From positions 1 through 43,206 of the forward strand of contig NZ_QQNA01000153.1 of the NCBI RefSeq assembly GCF_003346515.1: a DNA stretch of 43,206 nt, in the 5' to 3' direction. A model generated the notes under the pieces. That model searched no databases, had not been told where the DNA came from, and saw only the letters and a list, made by a program, of their open reading frames with translations. The position numbers and the translations under genes are program-made. The DNA comes from Streptomyces corynorhini (GTDB taxonomy: Bacteria; Actinomycetota; Actinomycetes; Streptomycetales; Streptomycetaceae). Shown piece after piece: positions 41,028 through 43,206 of the stretch; positions within the stretch are counted from its first letter, which is position 1, and every line of letters begins with the position of its first letter.

Positions 41028-43206
41028 ATGACATCGAGCCGCCGACGGGCCGACTCCGGCAGCGAGGCCGGGGCACGCAGCGATGCGGACTCCCGCAGCG
41101 AGGCCGACTCCGGCAGCGAGACCGGGGCACGTACCGATGCGGACTCCCGTGCCGAGACCGGCTCTCGGACCGATGCGGACTCCCGGACCGAGACCGGCTC
41201 CCGGACCGAGACCGGCTCCCGGACCGAGACCGGCTCCCGTGCCGAGACCGGCTCCCGCACCAGTCGCGCCGTCGCGCCCTGGGTACGGACCCGGCTGCGC
41301 ACGGCCCCCGGCGCGGCCGTCGCCTTCGGCGCGATCGTCCTGCTCACGGCCTTCCTCGCCGCCGCGTTCCCGAGGGCCGTCGACGCGTACGAGAACGAAG
41401 GGCTGCGGCGCGAGACCGCCGATGCCCGCCCCGCCGACACCGTGCTGCGGCTGACCGCTCCGCAGGCGGGCCTGGAGCTGCCGGAACCCGCCCGGGTGGC
41501 CGCGATGCGCCCCGAGGTACTCGACACCGGCGAACGGCAACTACGGGCGGCGCTGCCGGATCCGCTGCGGGTGGACCTCGCCCAGTCCTCGTACGGGGTA
41601 CGGACCGGCGAGCCGATGACCGGTACGAATCGCCGGCTGCCGAGCCCCGACGGGCTCCAGCCCCGATTCACCCTCGCCACCCGGTCGGAGCTGGCCGCCC
41701 ACACCACCGTACGCAGCGGACGGCTGCCGTCCGCCGACGCCCGCACGGACGCGCGGACGAAGGAGGTGGAGGCCGCCGTCACCCAGGCCACCGCCCGCGA
41801 ACTACGGCTGCGCGTCGGCACCGTACTGTCGCTGAGCGACCTCACCACGCCCGACGCCCTCTCCGTACGGATCACCGGCATCGTCGAACCCCTCGCCCCG
41901 AACGGCAGCTACTGGTCCGCGGAACCGCTGCTGCGCACCCCCAGCCTGACCGTCACCGACGGCAAGCCGCCGCGCCTGTTCTGGAAGGCGGGGCTCCTGC
42001 TGGACCCCGGAGCCGCCCCCGCGTTCCTCGGCACCCACACGGACGCGGAGATGTACTGGCACTACGCGCCCGACGCCGAAACGTTCACCTCGGCGGAGGC
42101 TCCCCGGCTCGTCCAGCGCGTCGCCTCCCTTGAAGGCGGTCCCGACCTGCTGCGGATACGGGAGATCGCGGGCGGCAACGCGGTCGTGGAGACCGGCCTC
42201 GGCGCCGTCGTGGCATCCCACCTCGCGACCCGCGACACCATCGCGCACGTGGTCGTCGTCGCGGCCTTCGGGACGGGCAGCGTCGCCGCCGTCGTCCTGG
42301 CGATGGCCGGCGGGCTGATCGCCGCGGGCCGCGCCGCCGAACTCGCCCTGCTGCGCTCGCGCGGCGGCTCCCTGCCCGGCATCGCCGGTCGGCTGCTCGC
42401 GGAGACCGCCGTTGTCGCGCTGCCCGCGGCGGGGGCGGGGCTGCTGCTGGCGGTGCTCGTGGTGCGGGGCGACGCGGTGCGCCTGATGCCCGCCGTGTAC
42501 GGCGCGTGCGCCGTCGCGGTGATCGCCTGTGCGGCGCTGCCGGTGCGGGCCGTTCTGCCGCTGCGCGGCGCACGCGCGCCCCGGGACCGCGACGACTTCG
42601 CCACGGCACGGCCGAGCCGCCGCCGTACCGTCGCCGAACTGACCCTGCTGCTCCTGGCCGTCGCCTCGGTCGTCACGCTGCGCCGCCGGGGGACGTCGGA
42701 CTCGTCAGGCGGGGCGGGCGACCTGCTGGTGAGCGCGGCACCCGTCCTCGTGGCGCTGATCGCCGCGCTCGTCCTCGTACGGCTGTACCCGCTGCCCCTG
42801 CGCTACGCGGCGCGTCCGGTGGCCCGGCTGCGCGGGGCGGTCGGCTTCCTGGCCCTGGCACGCGCGGGCCGCTCGTCGTCGACGGCGACGGTGGCGCCGC
42901 TGCTGGCGCTGCTCATCGCGCTGACGACGGCGGCGTTCGGCGGTTCCGTACTGGCGGGCATCACGGACGCGCGGGACCGGGTGGCGCTGCTGGCGGTCGG
43001 CGCGGACGCGCGGATCGCCAGGCCGGGCGAGGCGGCGCCGCTGCCTGCCGGTGCGGAGGAGGCGGTGCGGCGGGTCACGGGCGTACGGGAGGTGGCGGCC
43101 GTACGGATCGAGGCGGCGGCGCAGCCGGAGGCGGCGGACGCGGGGGAGCCGTCGCCGCCTTCCTCGCCCCCGTCCTCGGCCCCGTCCTCGTCCTCCACCA
43201 CCTCGT
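41028..43206 (+). CDS. FtsX-type ABC permease, second subunit, partial
   Basis: An open frame of 726 codons with no stop before the window ends. After a Ser/Glu/Thr/Arg-rich arm of twelve 6-residue repeats, a helix (about 95-115, VAFGAIVLLTAFLAAAF) leads to an outside domain. A further helix set at about 405-500 and again at 530-640 is of FtsX type (RAAELALLRSRGGSLPGIAGR is the coupling segment). The ATG at 41028 directly follows the first permease stop, so the two are co-translated. With the ATPase at 36330 it should form one transporter. The C-terminal end is not in the window. Confidence 0.85.
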   Translation, partial: MTSSRRRADSGSEAGARSDADSRSEADSGSETGARTDADSRAETGSRTDADSRTETGSRTETGSRTETGSRAETGSRTSRAVAPWVRTRLRTAPGAAVAFGAIVLLTAFLAAAFPRAVDAYENEGLRRETADARPADTVLRLTAPQAGLELPEPARVAAMRPEVLDTGERQLRAALPDPLRVDLAQSSYGVRTGEPMTGTNRRLPSPDGLQPRFTLATRSELAAHTTVRSGRLPSADARTDARTKEVEAAVTQATARELRLRVGTVLSLSDLTTPDALSVRITGIVEPLAPNGSYWSAEPLLRTPSLTVTDGKPPRLFWKAGLLLDPGAAPAFLGTHTDAEMYWHYAPDAETFTSAEAPRLVQRVASLEGGPDLLRIREIAGGNAVVETGLGAVVASHLATRDTIAHVVVVAAFGTGSVAAVVLAMAGGLIAAGRAAELALLRSRGGSLPGIAGRLLAETAVVALPAAGAGLLLAVLVVRGDAVRLMPAVYGACAVAVIACAALPVRAVLPLRGARAPRDRDDFATARPSRRRTVAELTLLLLAVASVVTLRRRGTSDSSGGAGDLLVSAAPVLVALIAALVLVRLYPLPLRYAARPVARLRGAVGFLALARAGRSSSTATVAPLLALLIALTTAAFGGSVLAGITDARDRVALLAVGADARIARPGEAAPLPAGAEEAVRRVTGVREVAAVRIEAAAQPEAADAGEPSPPSSPPSSAPSSSSTTS
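41049..41264 (+). repeat. 18-bp in-frame repeat, twelve copies, in the second FtsX gene
   Basis: Twelve 18-bp units encode hexapeptides of the ADSGSE, TGARTD and TGSRTE kinds. The last six (TGSR-x-x in most) are the most alike, suggesting recent expansion. Confidence 0.85.

Noticed and set aside
37271..41881. A 1536-codon minus-strand frame over the FtsX genes
   Set aside because: No domain; it spans two genes with coupled starts on the other strand.

Overview
The window is very GC-rich chromosomal DNA with Streptomyces-type gene content: DasR-type operators beside an N-acetylglucosamine PTS, GTG starts, a cysteine leader peptide of the actinobacterial type, and the gene order pncB<>clpS-DUF2017...mec-cysO-cysM...metallo-beta-lactamase-fold phosphodiesterase...rph-rdgB. 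That order parallels Mycobacterium tuberculosis Rv1330c-Rv1341. It reads as core chromosome: I see no transposase, integrase, plasmid or phage block and no CRISPR array.

Layout. 0.2-5.5 kb: an RDD membrane protein, a small membrane protein, a secreted M6 metallopeptidase, a small conserved protein and a lipoprotein. 5.6-7.7 kb (minus): NAD salvage genes pncB and pncA. 7.9-10.6 kb: clpS, a DUF2017 gene and an amino acid permease behind a hairpin-rich leader. 10.7-12.7 kb: the sulfur-carrier route to cysteine (mec, a Cys-containing leader peptide, cysO, cysM). 13.0-17.1 kb: a cAMP-phosphodiesterase-like hydrolase, then the GlcNAc PTS (two EIIC genes, one EIIB) with three DasR-like operators. 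17.2-19.9 kb: rph, rdgB, tRNA-Leu(UAG) and an HNH nuclease with four internal repeats. 20.0-23.6 kb: an MFS symporter, a Bcp peroxiredoxin, a DUF3618 protein, a GroES-like protein, and a Gdx/SugE guanidinium exporter behind a guanidine-III riboswitch. 23.7-26.2 kb: a class A PBP. 26.4-29.3 kb: a two-permease ABC exporter. 29.3-33.0 kb: a DUF1707/LiaF-like gene, a MoxR/RavA-like ATPase and a VWA partner. 33.0-36.1 kb: an SGNH hydrolase and a DUF445 protein. 36.3 kb to the end: a MacB-type ATPase diverging from two FtsX-type permeases; the second runs off the window.

Two themes cross the gene list. First, seven starts (pncB, mec, the Cys leader peptide, rph, rdgB, the GroES-like gene and the DUF1707 gene) have a TANNNT- or GATACT-like -10 box ending 7-8 nt before the start codon and no convincing Shine-Dalgarno. 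This suggests leaderless mRNAs. Second, short tandem repeats are common. Inside genes their periods are multiples of three and they build low-complexity arms. Between genes the periods are mostly 11, 16, 22, 30-32 or 35 bp.

The best leads are an attenuator-like arrangement between the Cys leader peptide and cysO, a CysO precursor with seven residues beyond its Gly-Gly, a guanidine-III riboswitch whose 3' edge can pair with the gdx Shine-Dalgarno, and an HNH gene whose stop codon forms part of the apparent -10 box of the adjacent tRNA-Leu. No computation was possible. All calls come from reading sequence and motifs.
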